A program made the position numbers and the translations under genes. From assembly GCF_000968685.2 (NCBI RefSeq), contig NZ_LAKD02000024.1, positions 40,234 through 104,233 on the forward strand: a DNA stretch of 64,000 nt. Direction: 5' to 3'. Below the pieces are notes generated by a model, which saw nothing but the letters and a program-made list of their open reading frames with translations, searched no databases and had not been told where the DNA came from. Positions 44,260 through 53,081 of the stretch are shown piece by piece; the first letter of the stretch is position 1; the number at the start of each line of letters is the position of its first letter. This DNA is from Streptomyces antioxidans. GTDB taxonomy: Bacteria; Actinomycetota; Actinomycetes; Streptomycetales; Streptomycetaceae.

Positions 44260-44979
44260 ATGGGATCTGAACAGACACTGGTCCGTCTCGCCGAGACCGG
44301 GCAGGGAGTGCTGATGCTGCGCCGCCCGGTCCGGGCGCCGTCATCGGGCGTGGTGCTCGTGCATGCGCCGGGGGAGAATCGAACAGGGAACAATTACTTC
44401 CTTAGCAACGCGGCCACGCAGATGGCCGAACAGGGCATCGCGGCGGTCAGTTTCCACCTGTCCGGCTTCGGCGACAGTCTGGGGCACAAAGACGCCGGGA
44501 TCTGGGGAGAGCAGGTAGCGGCGGCCGGTGCCTGGCTGGCCACCGAGGTCTCCGGTCGACCCGTGCACTTCATGGCTCGGGGCGCAGGGGCAGCCATACT
44601 GCCGGAGCAAGCCGGACTAGGGCAGCGGGTGGCGATCAGCCCTCCGACCCCCCAGGAGGTTCGGGCGCTGGCGGCGACTTCCCGCCAAGAGATCGTCACC
44701 GGCGTGCACCCGTGCCCGCCGGAAGCGGCCGCACTGTGGTCGGCACTAGGAGCCGAACCCAACCTCGTCGGTGGCTTGGAGCTGCCGGAGAAGGTTCTGG
44801 TCGACCTGGCCGCGCGGCTCGAGTTGCCGCACTGGGACCACGAGGTCGTTCCGAAGGGCCGGGACGCGCAGGTGCGCTCGCGCATCCTGCTGCCCGCCGA
44901 CGACCTCCTCGTCCGCATGCAGACCACTCGCCTCGGCCTGACCCTGACCCTGATCGAATTCTTCCGGAGCTGGTCGTGA
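44260..44979 (+). CDS. Alpha/beta-hydrolase-fold protein without a nucleophilic serine (paralogue of 57232-57930)
   Basis: 239 residues. The fold is suggested by VVLVHAPGENRTGNNYF, GIAAVSFHLSGFGDS and VHFMARGAGAA, but the nucleophile elbow G-x-S-x-G is replaced by ARGAGAA (106-112). The stretch VAISPPTPQEVRALA and the C-terminal half resemble the protein encoded at 57232 (LSPPTTEECRQAL; RLEVTRVGI). It may be a non-catalytic binding or carrier-like protein of this pathway. Ribosome binding site AAGGAGG; GTGA overlap with the next gene. Confidence 0.6.
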   Translation: MGSEQTLVRLAETGQGVLMLRRPVRAPSSGVVLVHAPGENRTGNNYFLSNAATQMAEQGIAAVSFHLSGFGDSLGHKDAGIWGEQVAAAGAWLATEVSGRPVHFMARGAGAAILPEQAGLGQRVAISPPTPQEVRALAATSRQEIVTGVHPCPPEAAALWSALGAEPNLVGGLELPEKVLVDLAARLELPHWDHEVVPKGRDAQVRSRILLPADDLLVRMQTTRLGLTLTLIEFFRSWS

Positions 44980-45578
44980 GCGGATTCCTCGCCGTGTGCG
45001 GACTGCCCGGCGCGGGCAAGAGCTCGCTCGCCGAATCGCTGCGCCTGGCCCTCTCCGCGACAGGCGCGGCATGCCAGGTCGTAGCGCCGCTACAGGCCAA
45101 TTCGGAGCTGGTGCGTCGCATCAGCCGCCTCCCCAGTCCGACGGACATGGCGTGGCCGGAGCGCGAACGATGGATGAGCGACTACTTCACGCTGCGCCTT
45201 CTGGAGGCGACCGAACTGGAGATCGTGCCGGGGCTGCGTGAACGCCGCTGGGTGATCACGGATCGCTGGCTCCCTGACCAGATCGTCAACCAGGCGTTCT
45301 TTGGGGTTGAGCCGGTCACCAGGCAGCCAGCGGTGGGTCGTCTGCCGCAGCCCGTCTTGACGATGGTGCTGGACGTACCGGTCGAGACCGCCCTGCGGCG
45401 GAACGAGAACCGTTCCCGGGCTGCGGGTCCGTTCGCGCTGAGCCGGGACTTCCTGGAACACGCGCGAGAGGCGTACCGGAAGATGGCTGCGGCCGATACC
45501 ACGATGCTGCTGTTGGACGCGGGTGTCCCCGTGCACCGCAACGTCGAGCTGATCCTGCGACATCTTGAAATGAGCTGA
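44976..45578 (+). CDS. Nucleotide-kinase-like P-loop protein (thymidylate kinase family), copy 1
   Basis: 200 residues from a GTG overlapping the preceding stop. Walker A GLPGAGKSS (9-17), a DRW motif (ITDRWLPDQIVNQ) and the lid-like LRRNENRSRAAG resemble thymidylate kinases, though with little similarity outside these blocks. It could phosphorylate a nucleotide or another pathway intermediate. Two further kinase-like genes lie at 47933 and 53082. ATGATG junction with the next gene. Confidence 0.72.
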   Translation: MSGFLAVCGLPGAGKSSLAESLRLALSATGAACQVVAPLQANSELVRRISRLPSPTDMAWPERERWMSDYFTLRLLEATELEIVPGLRERRWVITDRWLPDQIVNQAFFGVEPVTRQPAVGRLPQPVLTMVLDVPVETALRRNENRSRAAGPFALSRDFLEHAREAYRKMAAADTTMLLLDAGVPVHRNVELILRHLEMS

Positions 45579-46294
45579 TGAAACGCATTGAGCAAATAGT
45601 GCCCGTGCCGGGTGGGCACTGCTTCGTGGTAATCGATGAGCCCGACACTGCGCCAGAAGCGCTCGTCGCCTGTGGACACGGGCTCACCGGCGACCGCTGC
45701 GGTCCTGCGGAGATCCTCAGCCACTGGGCCCGGGAGCTGGCCGCGTCCGGGATCGCCGTCGTGCGCATGGACTTCCGCGGCTCCGGAGATTCCTCCGGTG
45801 TATGGGCCGAGACCACGTTTGACGGGATGATCTCGGACTACCTGGCGGTCGTCCAGTGGGCGAAGCGGGACCGTGCTGGCACGCCGTTGGTGCACGCCGG
45901 GTTGAGCACGGGCGGGGTCATCGCGGCGATGGCCGCTGCCCAGCGGTCCGACGTCACCGGGCTGCTGCTGATGTCCACGGACTTCTGGGAGGAACCCGAC
46001 CCCAGGCCGTTCATCGAGGTGGTCAGGGATGGGGAGTTTCACGAGCCGTTGATGATGCCGCCGGAACGTGATGCGCTGCGCGCCCGAGAAGTGCTGGCGG
46101 CCCTGAGCTGCCCCAAGCGCCTGATTTACGGCGACCGGGACGAGTTCCTGCTGGCCGAGCTGGAGCGCTTGCTCGCATGCGGCGTCGAGGCGGTGCCGGT
46201 CCCGAACACCAGCCACCTGTTTGAGGGGGCTGCCGAGCGCCGCACCCTTCTGGACCACACCCGGAGCTTCGTGAAGGAGTTGCCCCACCAATGA
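45578..46294 (+). CDS. Alpha/beta hydrolase, catalytic residues present
   Basis: 238 residues. The nucleophile is Ser110 in HAGLSTGG, the acid is in YGDRDEF and the histidine in NTSHLFEG. DFRGSGDSSG is the usual oxyanion/beta-strand block. Likely an esterase, thioesterase or amidase. It is the only one of the four such proteins in this block with a complete triad. Coupled to the preceding gene at 45578 and to the glycosyltransferase gene by a 4-bp ATGA overlap. Confidence 0.78.
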   Translation: MKRIEQIVPVPGGHCFVVIDEPDTAPEALVACGHGLTGDRCGPAEILSHWARELAASGIAVVRMDFRGSGDSSGVWAETTFDGMISDYLAVVQWAKRDRAGTPLVHAGLSTGGVIAAMAAAQRSDVTGLLLMSTDFWEEPDPRPFIEVVRDGEFHEPLMMPPERDALRAREVLAALSCPKRLIYGDRDEFLLAELERLLACGVEAVPVPNTSHLFEGAAERRTLLDHTRSFVKELPHQ

Positions 46295-47427
46295 CGGCCT
46301 TGTCTCTCTGCCTGATCGTCAAGGACGAACAGGACTATCTGGAACGCTGCGTGGAAAGCGCCCGAGCTGCAGTTGACGAGGTGGTCATCGTCGACACGGG
46401 GTCGTCCGACGCCACCCCGCAAATCGCCCGCAGCCTGGCCGACTTATATGCCGAGTTCCCGTTCCAAGGCGACTTCTCTCAGGCCCGCAACGAGGCGCTG
46501 CGCCGGGCTTCGGGTGATTGGGTGCTCTTCCTCGACGCCGACGAGGAACTGCCAGCCGCGTCAGCGTGGGCTATGCCCGGCCTGCTGGCGGGGGCATCGC
46601 AGGACGTCGGCGGTATGACCTTGGCGCGCTACAACTTCTTCCGCAACGCGGGATTCTACGTCACTCCCGAACTAAAGCTGCACCGGCGCCATCCCGAAGT
46701 GCGCTACGAACGGGCGATCAACGAGTCGCTCTGGGGGGCCATCGGCCGCACGGGCACCAAGGTCGTGGGGTCCGGGTTGATCTTGAACCACTTCGGACAC
46801 TGCCGGAGTCTGGCGTCCCGAGAGGAGAAGGCCGCGCGTTACCTCGCCACCTTCGAGGCCGAGACGTTCCGGGACCCGTCCGACCCGTTCTTTCCGGCCT
46901 TCCGGGCTCTGATCCTGCGGACGCTCGGGCGGTTCGACGAGGCCTGGAACCTCGCTGAGCAGGCACGGGTCCTCGACCCGAAGTCGCCGCTGATCAACAT
47001 GTTCTACGGGCACGTGGTCCGAGCGCTCGGCGACCCTGAGCGGACCCTGGCCGCCTACGAGCACGCCCTGTCGCTGGCGTCCGAAGACCCTGCCCTCCTG
47101 AACATGACGGGTGTGGCTCTGATCGAAGCTGGCCGGCCGGAAGAGGCAGTCGAATTCTTCACCGCAGCCGGCCGGATTGATCCGTCGTTCGTCCACACCC
47201 GGATCAATCTGGGTCTGGTGGCGCAGGCCCAGGAGCGCTGGGCGGAAGCGGCCGATCTGTTCACCTCGGCGATGGCGGCCAATCCGGCGTTCGGGCATTA
47301 CGACTGGAACGCCCACCTGGAGATCGACTACTTCCGCGCGACGCACTTCGAAACGCCGTTCGGCTACCACGGCCTCGGCTACCACCTCGCTTATGCCCGT
47401 ATGCGCGCCGACCAGTTGGGAGTGTGA
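46291..47427 (+). CDS. Family 2 glycosyltransferase fused to TPR repeats
   Basis: 378 residues. The N-terminal GT2 domain has LCLIVKDEQDYLERCV, VIVDTGSSDAT and the DXD-type LFLDADEEL; a TPR-like array follows (about 200-330; FRALILRTLGRFDEAWNLAEQA; LASEDPALLNMTGVALIEAGR). Enzymes of this layout, like the peptide S-glycosyltransferase SunS, act on peptides or proteins, although lipid and sugar acceptors are also known. Codon 52 is TTA (46444). ATGA overlap upstream, GTGA overlap downstream. Confidence 0.78.
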   Translation: MTALSLCLIVKDEQDYLERCVESARAAVDEVVIVDTGSSDATPQIARSLADLYAEFPFQGDFSQARNEALRRASGDWVLFLDADEELPAASAWAMPGLLAGASQDVGGMTLARYNFFRNAGFYVTPELKLHRRHPEVRYERAINESLWGAIGRTGTKVVGSGLILNHFGHCRSLASREEKAARYLATFEAETFRDPSDPFFPAFRALILRTLGRFDEAWNLAEQARVLDPKSPLINMFYGHVVRALGDPERTLAAYEHALSLASEDPALLNMTGVALIEAGRPEEAVEFFTAAGRIDPSFVHTRINLGLVAQAQERWAEAADLFTSAMAANPAFGHYDWNAHLEIDYFRATHFETPFGYHGLGYHLAYARMRADQLGV

Positions 47428-47939
47428 CCGTGGCGGTCGCAGTGACCGTACTGCACAGGCACTGGCCTGACGCTCCCGCCGACGGGGTGCGGATCGGCGA
47501 TGTGCTGATGTGCGATGTGGACTACCCCCGGCACGCCGGTATCCGCCGTTACTTCTGGCTGCTCACTTACGGCGTCCAGCTGGTCTACGAGCCGTTCGGC
47601 TGGGCCCACGACTGGTACGTGGACATCGTCTCGTTCCAGCGTGGGCGGATTGACGGCATCGAGTCGATCACGGTGCACGACCGCGAGCTGGACGTCGTGG
47701 TGGAAGGGCACGGCCCGACCTATCGGCTGATCGATATGGACGAACTGGCCGACGCACTCGAACGCGGCAAGCTGACACCAGCCGAAGCCGCCCGCGCGCT
47801 GCGGGACGCACAGGGCTTCCTGGAAGCGTTCCTGCACCGCGGTGCGCCGTTCCCCCCACCCCAGCTGGAGCAGTGGTTCGACGCCGGGCACGACTACCCG
47901 GCGCTGCCCGACGTGAGGCCCCGGAGCCGACCGTGCTGA
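47424..47939 (+). CDS. DUF402 (FomD-like) protein
   Basis: 171 residues. The DUF402 pattern is clear: EPFGWAHDWYVDIVSFQRG, the ELDVVVEGHGPTYRLIDMDEL block and the helix TPAEAARALRDAQGFLEAFL. DUF402 proteins hydrolyse nucleoside di- or triphosphates, and FomD of the fosfomycin pathway hydrolyses a cytidylylated phosphonate. The sequence fits a hydrolase for a nucleotidyl intermediate here, matching the kinases and nucleotidyltransferase in the block (inference). GTG start in a GTGA overlap; GTG at 47430 is an alternative. Confidence 0.75.
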   Translation: MTVAVAVTVLHRHWPDAPADGVRIGDVLMCDVDYPRHAGIRRYFWLLTYGVQLVYEPFGWAHDWYVDIVSFQRGRIDGIESITVHDRELDVVVEGHGPTYRLIDMDELADALERGKLTPAEAARALRDAQGFLEAFLHRGAPFPPPQLEQWFDAGHDYPALPDVRPRSRPC

Positions 47940-48541
47940 TATCGGTGACCGGCATCGACGGCAGTGGCAAGTCCACCCTGGTCCGAGGACTCACCGAGGC
48001 GCTGACCTCCCAGGGGCACGAGGTGGTTGTGGTGCGGCCCATGCACCACGACGCACAGCTGCTGCGCATGTTTGCGGGCGCACGGCGGCTCGCGCCGGAC
48101 GACACCGCGTGGGCGCAGCAGGTAGAGGGCTTCATCGGCCTGCACACGTGCTGGGTGATGGCTGCAAAGACGTGCGACATCGTGCTGCCCGCGCTGGAGC
48201 GAGGGGCGGTCGTCGTGTCCGACCGCTGGGTAGCCGACCACGTCGCCAGCCAGGGATGGTTCGGAGTGACGCTGGATCCGGCGGCCGCACCGCTCGACCG
48301 CCTTCCCGCGCCCGATGTCGAGATCTTCGTCGACGTCACCGCCGCGATTGCCCAGCGACGCATCGACGCGCGGGACCCCGAAGGTTCGGTCGGGAGCGGG
48401 CCGGAGTTCCTCACCTATTTCCGGGAGCGGCTCCTCGACTGGTACGGCGACCGTCCTCACCTGCGGCTCGACGGCTCCGAGCCGCCGCAGACCGTCCTGA
48501 CATGGGCGCTCTCAACCCTCAACGGAAGGCTTAGCCGATGA
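47933..48541 (+). CDS. Nucleotide-kinase-like P-loop protein (thymidylate kinase family), copy 2
   Basis: 202 residues from a GTG that overlaps the DUF402 stop by 7 bp. Walker A GIDGSGKST (7-15) is closer to true dTMP kinases than copy 1. A DRW motif (VVVSDRWVADH) and VEIFVDVTAAIAQRRIDAR follow. Likely phosphorylates a nucleoside monophosphate or analogue. The stop overlaps the MFS start. Confidence 0.78.
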   Translation: MLISVTGIDGSGKSTLVRGLTEALTSQGHEVVVVRPMHHDAQLLRMFAGARRLAPDDTAWAQQVEGFIGLHTCWVMAAKTCDIVLPALERGAVVVSDRWVADHVASQGWFGVTLDPAAAPLDRLPAPDVEIFVDVTAAIAQRRIDARDPEGSVGSGPEFLTYFRERLLDWYGDRPHLRLDGSEPPQTVLTWALSTLNGRLSR

Positions 48542-49770
48542 GTTTGCCCGCGGTGTCGTTACGCCCCTACCTGACGATGGTGGCGGCGTACTCGTTCGGG
48601 TTCGGCCTGTACAGCACGGCCAATATCGTCTTCCTCACTAAGATCGTCGGGTTGGATTCCGCCGTTGTGAGCGTCGGCCTGGGCGTCGGCGCGCTCAGCG
48701 GGCTGCTTGTCGCGGTCCCGGTCGGGCGGCTGTCCGACCGGATCGGACACCGGCGCGTGCTGCTGATTCTGCGCCTCGCACAGGCGCTGCTGTTCGCCTG
48801 CTACCCGTTCATCAGCGGTTCCACGATGTTCCTCACGGTCGCGATCGTGCTGGGCGCGGTGCTGGCCGCCGGTATGCCGGTGACCCGCGCGGTGCTGTCG
48901 GAGTTCGTCGTGCCGGACGAGCGGGTCAAAGCCCAGGCGAAGTCGCGAACCATGTTCAACGTCGGCGTCAGCTTGGGATCGGCGGCGGGCGGATTGGGCA
49001 TCGCAGTGGGCACCCGGACCGCGTTCGTCGTCCTCCTCCTCTCCGGGGCGCTGGCCAGCGTACTGGCCGCCTACCTGGTAACGAGGCTGCCGCGAAGCGG
49101 GCACGGAGCGCCGGTCGTCCGTGCGGGCGCGATCCAGCCGAGCGCCCTACGCGCGCCGGGCTTCCTGGCGATCACAGCGATATCCGGTGTTCTCGCGCTC
49201 AACGCCGCCATCGCCACCGTTGCGTTGCCGCTTCTCGTCGTGGAAACGGAGAAGGTACCCGACTGGACGGTCGCGGTCTTCACCCTGCTTAACACGATCC
49301 TCGTCATCGTCTTCCAGGTACCCGCCGCACGGGGTGCCGAGGACGTCCGGGGTGCCGCGCGGGCCAGCCGCCTCGGCGGATTGTCGGTCGTCGCCTGTTG
49401 CGCGTTCCTGATGGCCTTCCACAACGGGCTGTCCCTGCCGGTCGCGTTCGGACTGCTGTTCGGCGCCCTTCTGACGATCACGGCCGCCGAACTGTTCTGC
49501 TCCGCCGGTTCGTGGGGGGTGTCGCACGCACTCGCCCCGGACGAGAGGCAGGGCGACTATTTCGCCACGTTCGGGCTGGGGTTCGGTGCCGCGCAGGTGG
49601 TCGGCCCGCCTTTGATGGCGCTCGTGGTCGAGGCGGGCCGACCCGGTTGGATCGGCCTCGCCACGGTCTTCCTCATCGCCGCCCTGGCCTATCCAGCGGT
49701 GGCCCGTTTCGCCGAGCGCCTCACGCGTATCGGTAGCTCGCAGCCAGCTCTGCATGGAACGCCTCGATGA
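48538..49770 (+). CDS. MFS transporter, probable product exporter
   Basis: 410 residues, about 12 membrane helices; the loop GRLSDRIGHRRVLL between helices 2 and 3 is the MFS signature. Drug-exporter-like, so it may carry self-resistance. Codon 8 is TTA (48559). It is the last gene of the plus-strand unit that starts at 42073. Its last 50 bases overlap the 3' end of the convergent ATP-grasp gene. Confidence 0.85.
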   Translation: MSLPAVSLRPYLTMVAAYSFGFGLYSTANIVFLTKIVGLDSAVVSVGLGVGALSGLLVAVPVGRLSDRIGHRRVLLILRLAQALLFACYPFISGSTMFLTVAIVLGAVLAAGMPVTRAVLSEFVVPDERVKAQAKSRTMFNVGVSLGSAAGGLGIAVGTRTAFVVLLLSGALASVLAAYLVTRLPRSGHGAPVVRAGAIQPSALRAPGFLAITAISGVLALNAAIATVALPLLVVETEKVPDWTVAVFTLLNTILVIVFQVPAARGAEDVRGAARASRLGGLSVVACCAFLMAFHNGLSLPVAFGLLFGALLTITAAELFCSAGSWGVSHALAPDERQGDYFATFGLGFGAAQVVGPPLMALVVEAGRPGWIGLATVFLIAALAYPAVARFAERLTRIGSSQPALHGTPR

Positions 49771-50968
49771 CCGGCAGTAGTGCGGCGTGGTCGGGCACTG
49801 TGCCGTAGACCAGTGCCACTTGGGTCGAGGTGCCGTTGCGCCAGCTGACGTCCTTGCCGGGCTGGCCCCGCACGTCCACGCGGCGGACGCCGGCGAGCGC
49901 CCGGACAGCATCGATTCCTGGCAGGCCCGCCAGCGAGACGGCGTCGACGGGCGGCTGAGCCCTCAGCAGGTACGTCACCTCGCTGGTGTCCGGCATGGGG
50001 TCCGGGGTAAGGCCGACTGCGGTCTGCAGCGTGGCCCGGGCAACGTCCCAGCCGGTCTGTCCATCGGAGAACATCCAGTACAGATGTCCGCCCAACCGCC
50101 CGTTGACCTCGATGATGCGCGGGCCGTCGGCGGTGAGCTTGATCTCGGTGTGGGTGCTTCCGTGAGTGACTCCAAGGGCCCGCAGGGCGCGCGTGGTCAA
50201 GTCGAGCACCGCGGCTTGGGCCTCGGCGTCCAGCGTGGCGGGGAAAAACTGCCCGGTCTCGCGGAAGGGATAGGTCAGAGGCGTCTTCCCGCAGACGAGC
50301 AGGTGCTGTACGACGCCGTCGATGACCGACGACTCGACGGAGACGTAGTCGCCCCACTGAGGCCCGGCGACGGACGGCTCGCCGCGTAACATCGTCTCGA
50401 CCGTGTAGCCGGACGACAGGTCGGTCCCGGCGACCGCCTGGGCCACGTCGTCCTGCGTGTGCAGCCGGAACGTATTCCGCCCTGCAGTCCCCTGTCGCGG
50501 TTTGAGCACCGCGGGCAGACCGACCGTCTCGATGGCATCCACGACCTCCGCAGCCGAACGGACCGGTACCGACACCGTGTCCTCGACGCCGGACTCGCGC
50601 AGCTGCTGTCGCTGGGCGGTCTTGTCGCGGATCCACCGCGCGGTGTCGGGCGAGTGGTACCGCAGGCCCAGCATCTGTGCCAGTTCGGCGGTCCGCAGCA
50701 CCTCGCTATCACTGAACGTGGTGATCGCATCGAGCTGCCACACATCCAGGGCGTTCGCCTGCCCATCGAGGTCTAGTCCTGTGATGTCGCAGACGGTGCC
50801 GGAGGCGGCGATCTCGCCCATTCTGGCCCGGACGATGTCCACGGCCTTGTCGACGACGAAGACCACCTCGCACAGCCCTTCGGCGGCGGGGCCGATCTGC
50901 ATCGGACCTGCGGAGCCGGTGTTGTAGACGACGGCGAGGCGGGGCAGCGGCGACGCGGGGGTGCTCAT
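49721..50968 (-). CDS. ATP-grasp ligase (carboxylate-amine/amino-acid ligase type)
   Basis: 415 residues. ATP-grasp core: PAVLKPRQGTAGRNTFRL (lysine and glycine loop), TVETMLRG, HTEIKLTADGPRIIEVNGRLGG (metal Glu and Asn) place it with carnosine-synthase/L-amino-acid-ligase-like enzymes that join a carboxylate to an amine via an acyl-phosphate. The N-terminal preATP domain has LDAITTFSDSEVL. ATG at 50968 with GAGGAGAG upstream. It probably makes the amide or peptide bond of the product. ATGA overlap with the aminotransferase gene; last gene of a three-gene minus-strand operon. Confidence 0.82.
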   Translation of the reverse strand: MSTPASPLPRLAVVYNTGSAGPMQIGPAAEGLCEVVFVVDKAVDIVRARMGEIAASGTVCDITGLDLDGQANALDVWQLDAITTFSDSEVLRTAELAQMLGLRYHSPDTARWIRDKTAQRQQLRESGVEDTVSVPVRSAAEVVDAIETVGLPAVLKPRQGTAGRNTFRLHTQDDVAQAVAGTDLSSGYTVETMLRGEPSVAGPQWGDYVSVESSVIDGVVQHLLVCGKTPLTYPFRETGQFFPATLDAEAQAAVLDLTTRALRALGVTHGSTHTEIKLTADGPRIIEVNGRLGGHLYWMFSDGQTGWDVARATLQTAVGLTPDPMPDTSEVTYLLRAQPPVDAVSLAGLPGIDAVRALAGVRRVDVRGQPGKDVSWRNGTSTQVALVYGTVPDHAALLPVIEAFHAELAASYRYA

Positions 50969-52203
50969 GCGGCTCTCCTCCATCGCGCCAGCGCCGCGAC
51001 GAACACGTCATGCAGCGCGTCCAGGTCCTCCGCATGGGCGAGGCACACGTATGACGGATGCCCTTGCAGCGCGAGCACCCCAGACGCCGCAAGATGCTGG
51101 GTCAGCAGGCCCCGCCGGGCGCCGTCGGCCACCAGGCTGGGGGTGAACCGGAAGTCCCAGAGCGAACCGCCGAAGACCGTGGCCGCACCGACCTCTTCGG
51201 CGGTACCCGCTTCCGCGGAAGCGGAGTTCACGAGTTCGACTAGGCGGCTGCCGATGCGGCGTAGCGCGGCGTAGCCGTCCCGCTCCCGCATAACGGCGCT
51301 GGTGACCTGGGCGGCGTAGACCGAGACGAGGTCCTTGCTGAAAGTGCCGCTGATCCGAGTGACGTCGAAGTCGTCGGCCATCCCGTCGTGACCGAGTAGC
51401 AGGCTCAAGGCGACACCGTTGGCGATCGCCTTGCCCATCACGATGTAGTCCGCGCTGGCGTGGAACTCCGTCAGCGCGCCGATCGGCGCCACTCGGCCCG
51501 CCGTCTTGGTCTCGTCGAGGACCACCAGGGTGCCCGCCTCGGTGGCCAGATCGAGGGCCTGTTTGAGCCAGCCGTCGTCCCGCAGGGCCAGCTGATAAGC
51601 ATCGACGATCAGACAGGCGAACCGCCCCGATACGAGCTGCGCCGCCAGCGTGGACGGTTCCAGATCGGTCCAGTCCCATGGCTCCTCGTCACCGGTCACC
51701 CCGGCGCAGCCCGGCGGGGAGCGGAACTCCTCGCGGCTGGGGCTGCCCATCGGTTCGTGCCAGCGGGGGGAGTGAGCGATCAGCGCATCGTGCCACCCGG
51801 TGTATCCGCAGCGGATGATGCCGGGACGGCCGGTGCGGAACCGCGCGAGGCGAACCGCGGCGCTGACGGCGTCGGACGAGTGCTTGAAGTAGCCGACGCA
51901 CCCGAACGGAGTCGGGGCGTTCTTCAGGACCTCGGCGGCGAGTTCGTCGTGGCCCCGGGCGTACCCGGGGAAAATCGCGCCGTTGCCGAGCCGCTCGGCG
52001 AAGCGCGTGTTCCACTCTGGATCGGCGTGTCCGATCACCACAGGTCCGAGCCCGCAGATGAAGTCCGCGTAGGTGCGCCCACAGGCGTCGGTGATCCGGC
52101 CGCCCCGACCTCCGGCCCATTCGATCTCGGTCCCGTCCATCCCGTACAAGCGGGTCAGGCTGGTGCTCGCGACGAGCCGCTGTGTCGTCATAGTCTTCGT
52201 CAT
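50965..52203 (-). CDS. Class III pyridoxal-phosphate aminotransferase (glutamate-1-semialdehyde aminomutase-like)
   Basis: 412 residues. The PLP lysine is in DYIVMGKAIANGV. Supporting blocks are VGYFKHSSDAVSAAVRLAR, LVVLDETKTAGRV and GYTGWHDALIAH, which match the glutamate-1-semialdehyde aminomutase/omega-transaminase group. It could install or move an amino group in a non-proteinogenic building block. Start overlaps the PhyH gene stop; both belong to one operon with the ATP-grasp ligase. Confidence 0.85.
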   Translation of the reverse strand: MTKTMTTQRLVASTSLTRLYGMDGTEIEWAGGRGGRITDACGRTYADFICGLGPVVIGHADPEWNTRFAERLGNGAIFPGYARGHDELAAEVLKNAPTPFGCVGYFKHSSDAVSAAVRLARFRTGRPGIIRCGYTGWHDALIAHSPRWHEPMGSPSREEFRSPPGCAGVTGDEEPWDWTDLEPSTLAAQLVSGRFACLIVDAYQLALRDDGWLKQALDLATEAGTLVVLDETKTAGRVAPIGALTEFHASADYIVMGKAIANGVALSLLLGHDGMADDFDVTRISGTFSKDLVSVYAAQVTSAVMRERDGYAALRRIGSRLVELVNSASAEAGTAEEVGAATVFGGSLWDFRFTPSLVADGARRGLLTQHLAASGVLALQGHPSYVCLAHAEDLDALHDVFVAALARWRRAA

Positions 52204-53048
52204 CGTGCCGCGTTCTTGACGAATTGGCCTGGTACAACGCCCTGGTTCTCAAGCCCGGTGTACCAGCTGCCGCGCAGGTGGCGTCGTCCGACGGTGTCGT
52301 CGGTGCCGCGTGCCGCCGCGTGCCACAGGTAACAGTCGTGCAGCAGCACGTCGCCACGCCGGCAGTAGAGAGCGACTTCTCCTGGTATGTGCTCGAACGC
52401 GGACGGCATCGCGAGGGGCGGGGGCTGATCGGTACGGCCGCCCGTGTCCTGCCAGCTCTCCGGCTTCTGCTCGACCGGAGGAGCCGGCGTGGCCCACAGA
52501 TGGCTGCCCGGCAGGACGCGTAGGAAGCCGTTGGCCGGACCGGTGGCGTCGAGGTGGATGGTGATTGCGGTGGAGGGCCAGCGGGTGAGGTGCGGGCCGC
52601 CCTGCCAGTCGCTGTGCCAGCCGATCCGGCTGTAACCGCTGTTGCTGTCCGAGCGGGCGTCCTGGAAGACCACCCCGAACAGACCGCCTTCAAGAAGCCA
52701 GTTGGACCCGATGAGGTCATTGACGAGTTGGCCGATATCGGGCTGATGGAAGGCCTCACGGACCTGTTGGACCACCTCGCTGACGTGGAGCACGTAGTGG
52801 ACGGTTGGTGCGGCCGATCCGTCGGTCGGATCGAAGTTATCGCGGGACCTGTGCCGTCCGCCTAACCGGCCCGCAGCGACGTCGGCCTGCGCCTGGCTGC
52901 ACGCAACGTCGAGCTGGTCGATGTACTCGTCGGGCCACAAGCCGCGGATTACCGCGAACCCGTGCGCCAGGTAGTAGTCCTTAACGTGGTCCATTTCCGC
53001 GGGGCCGAAGACCCCCACCTCGACGTCTAGTGATCCGTACGATGTCAT
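52200..53048 (-). CDS. Phytanoyl-CoA dioxygenase (PhyH)-like Fe(II)/2-oxoglutarate oxygenase
   Basis: 282 residues. The iron ligands are His145 and Asp147 (GWHSDWQ) and a distal His in LLHDCYLWHAAAR; the RRHLRGSWY region supplies the 2-oxoglutarate arginine. ITIHLDATGPANGFLRVLPGSH is the typical PhyH core. A hydroxylase or halogenase-like oxidation of an amino acid or small molecule is expected. ATG at 53048 with AGGAG upstream; only 33 bp separate it from the divergent kinase-like gene. Confidence 0.83.
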   Translation of the reverse strand: MTSYGSLDVEVGVFGPAEMDHVKDYYLAHGFAVIRGLWPDEYIDQLDVACSQAQADVAAGRLGGRHRSRDNFDPTDGSAAPTVHYVLHVSEVVQQVREAFHQPDIGQLVNDLIGSNWLLEGGLFGVVFQDARSDSNSGYSRIGWHSDWQGGPHLTRWPSTAITIHLDATGPANGFLRVLPGSHLWATPAPPVEQKPESWQDTGGRTDQPPPLAMPSAFEHIPGEVALYCRRGDVLLHDCYLWHAAARGTDDTVGRRHLRGSWYTGLENQGVVPGQFVKNAAR

Positions 53049-53081
53049 CGTTGCTCCTGCGTGAATGTTGATGGGGACCAC

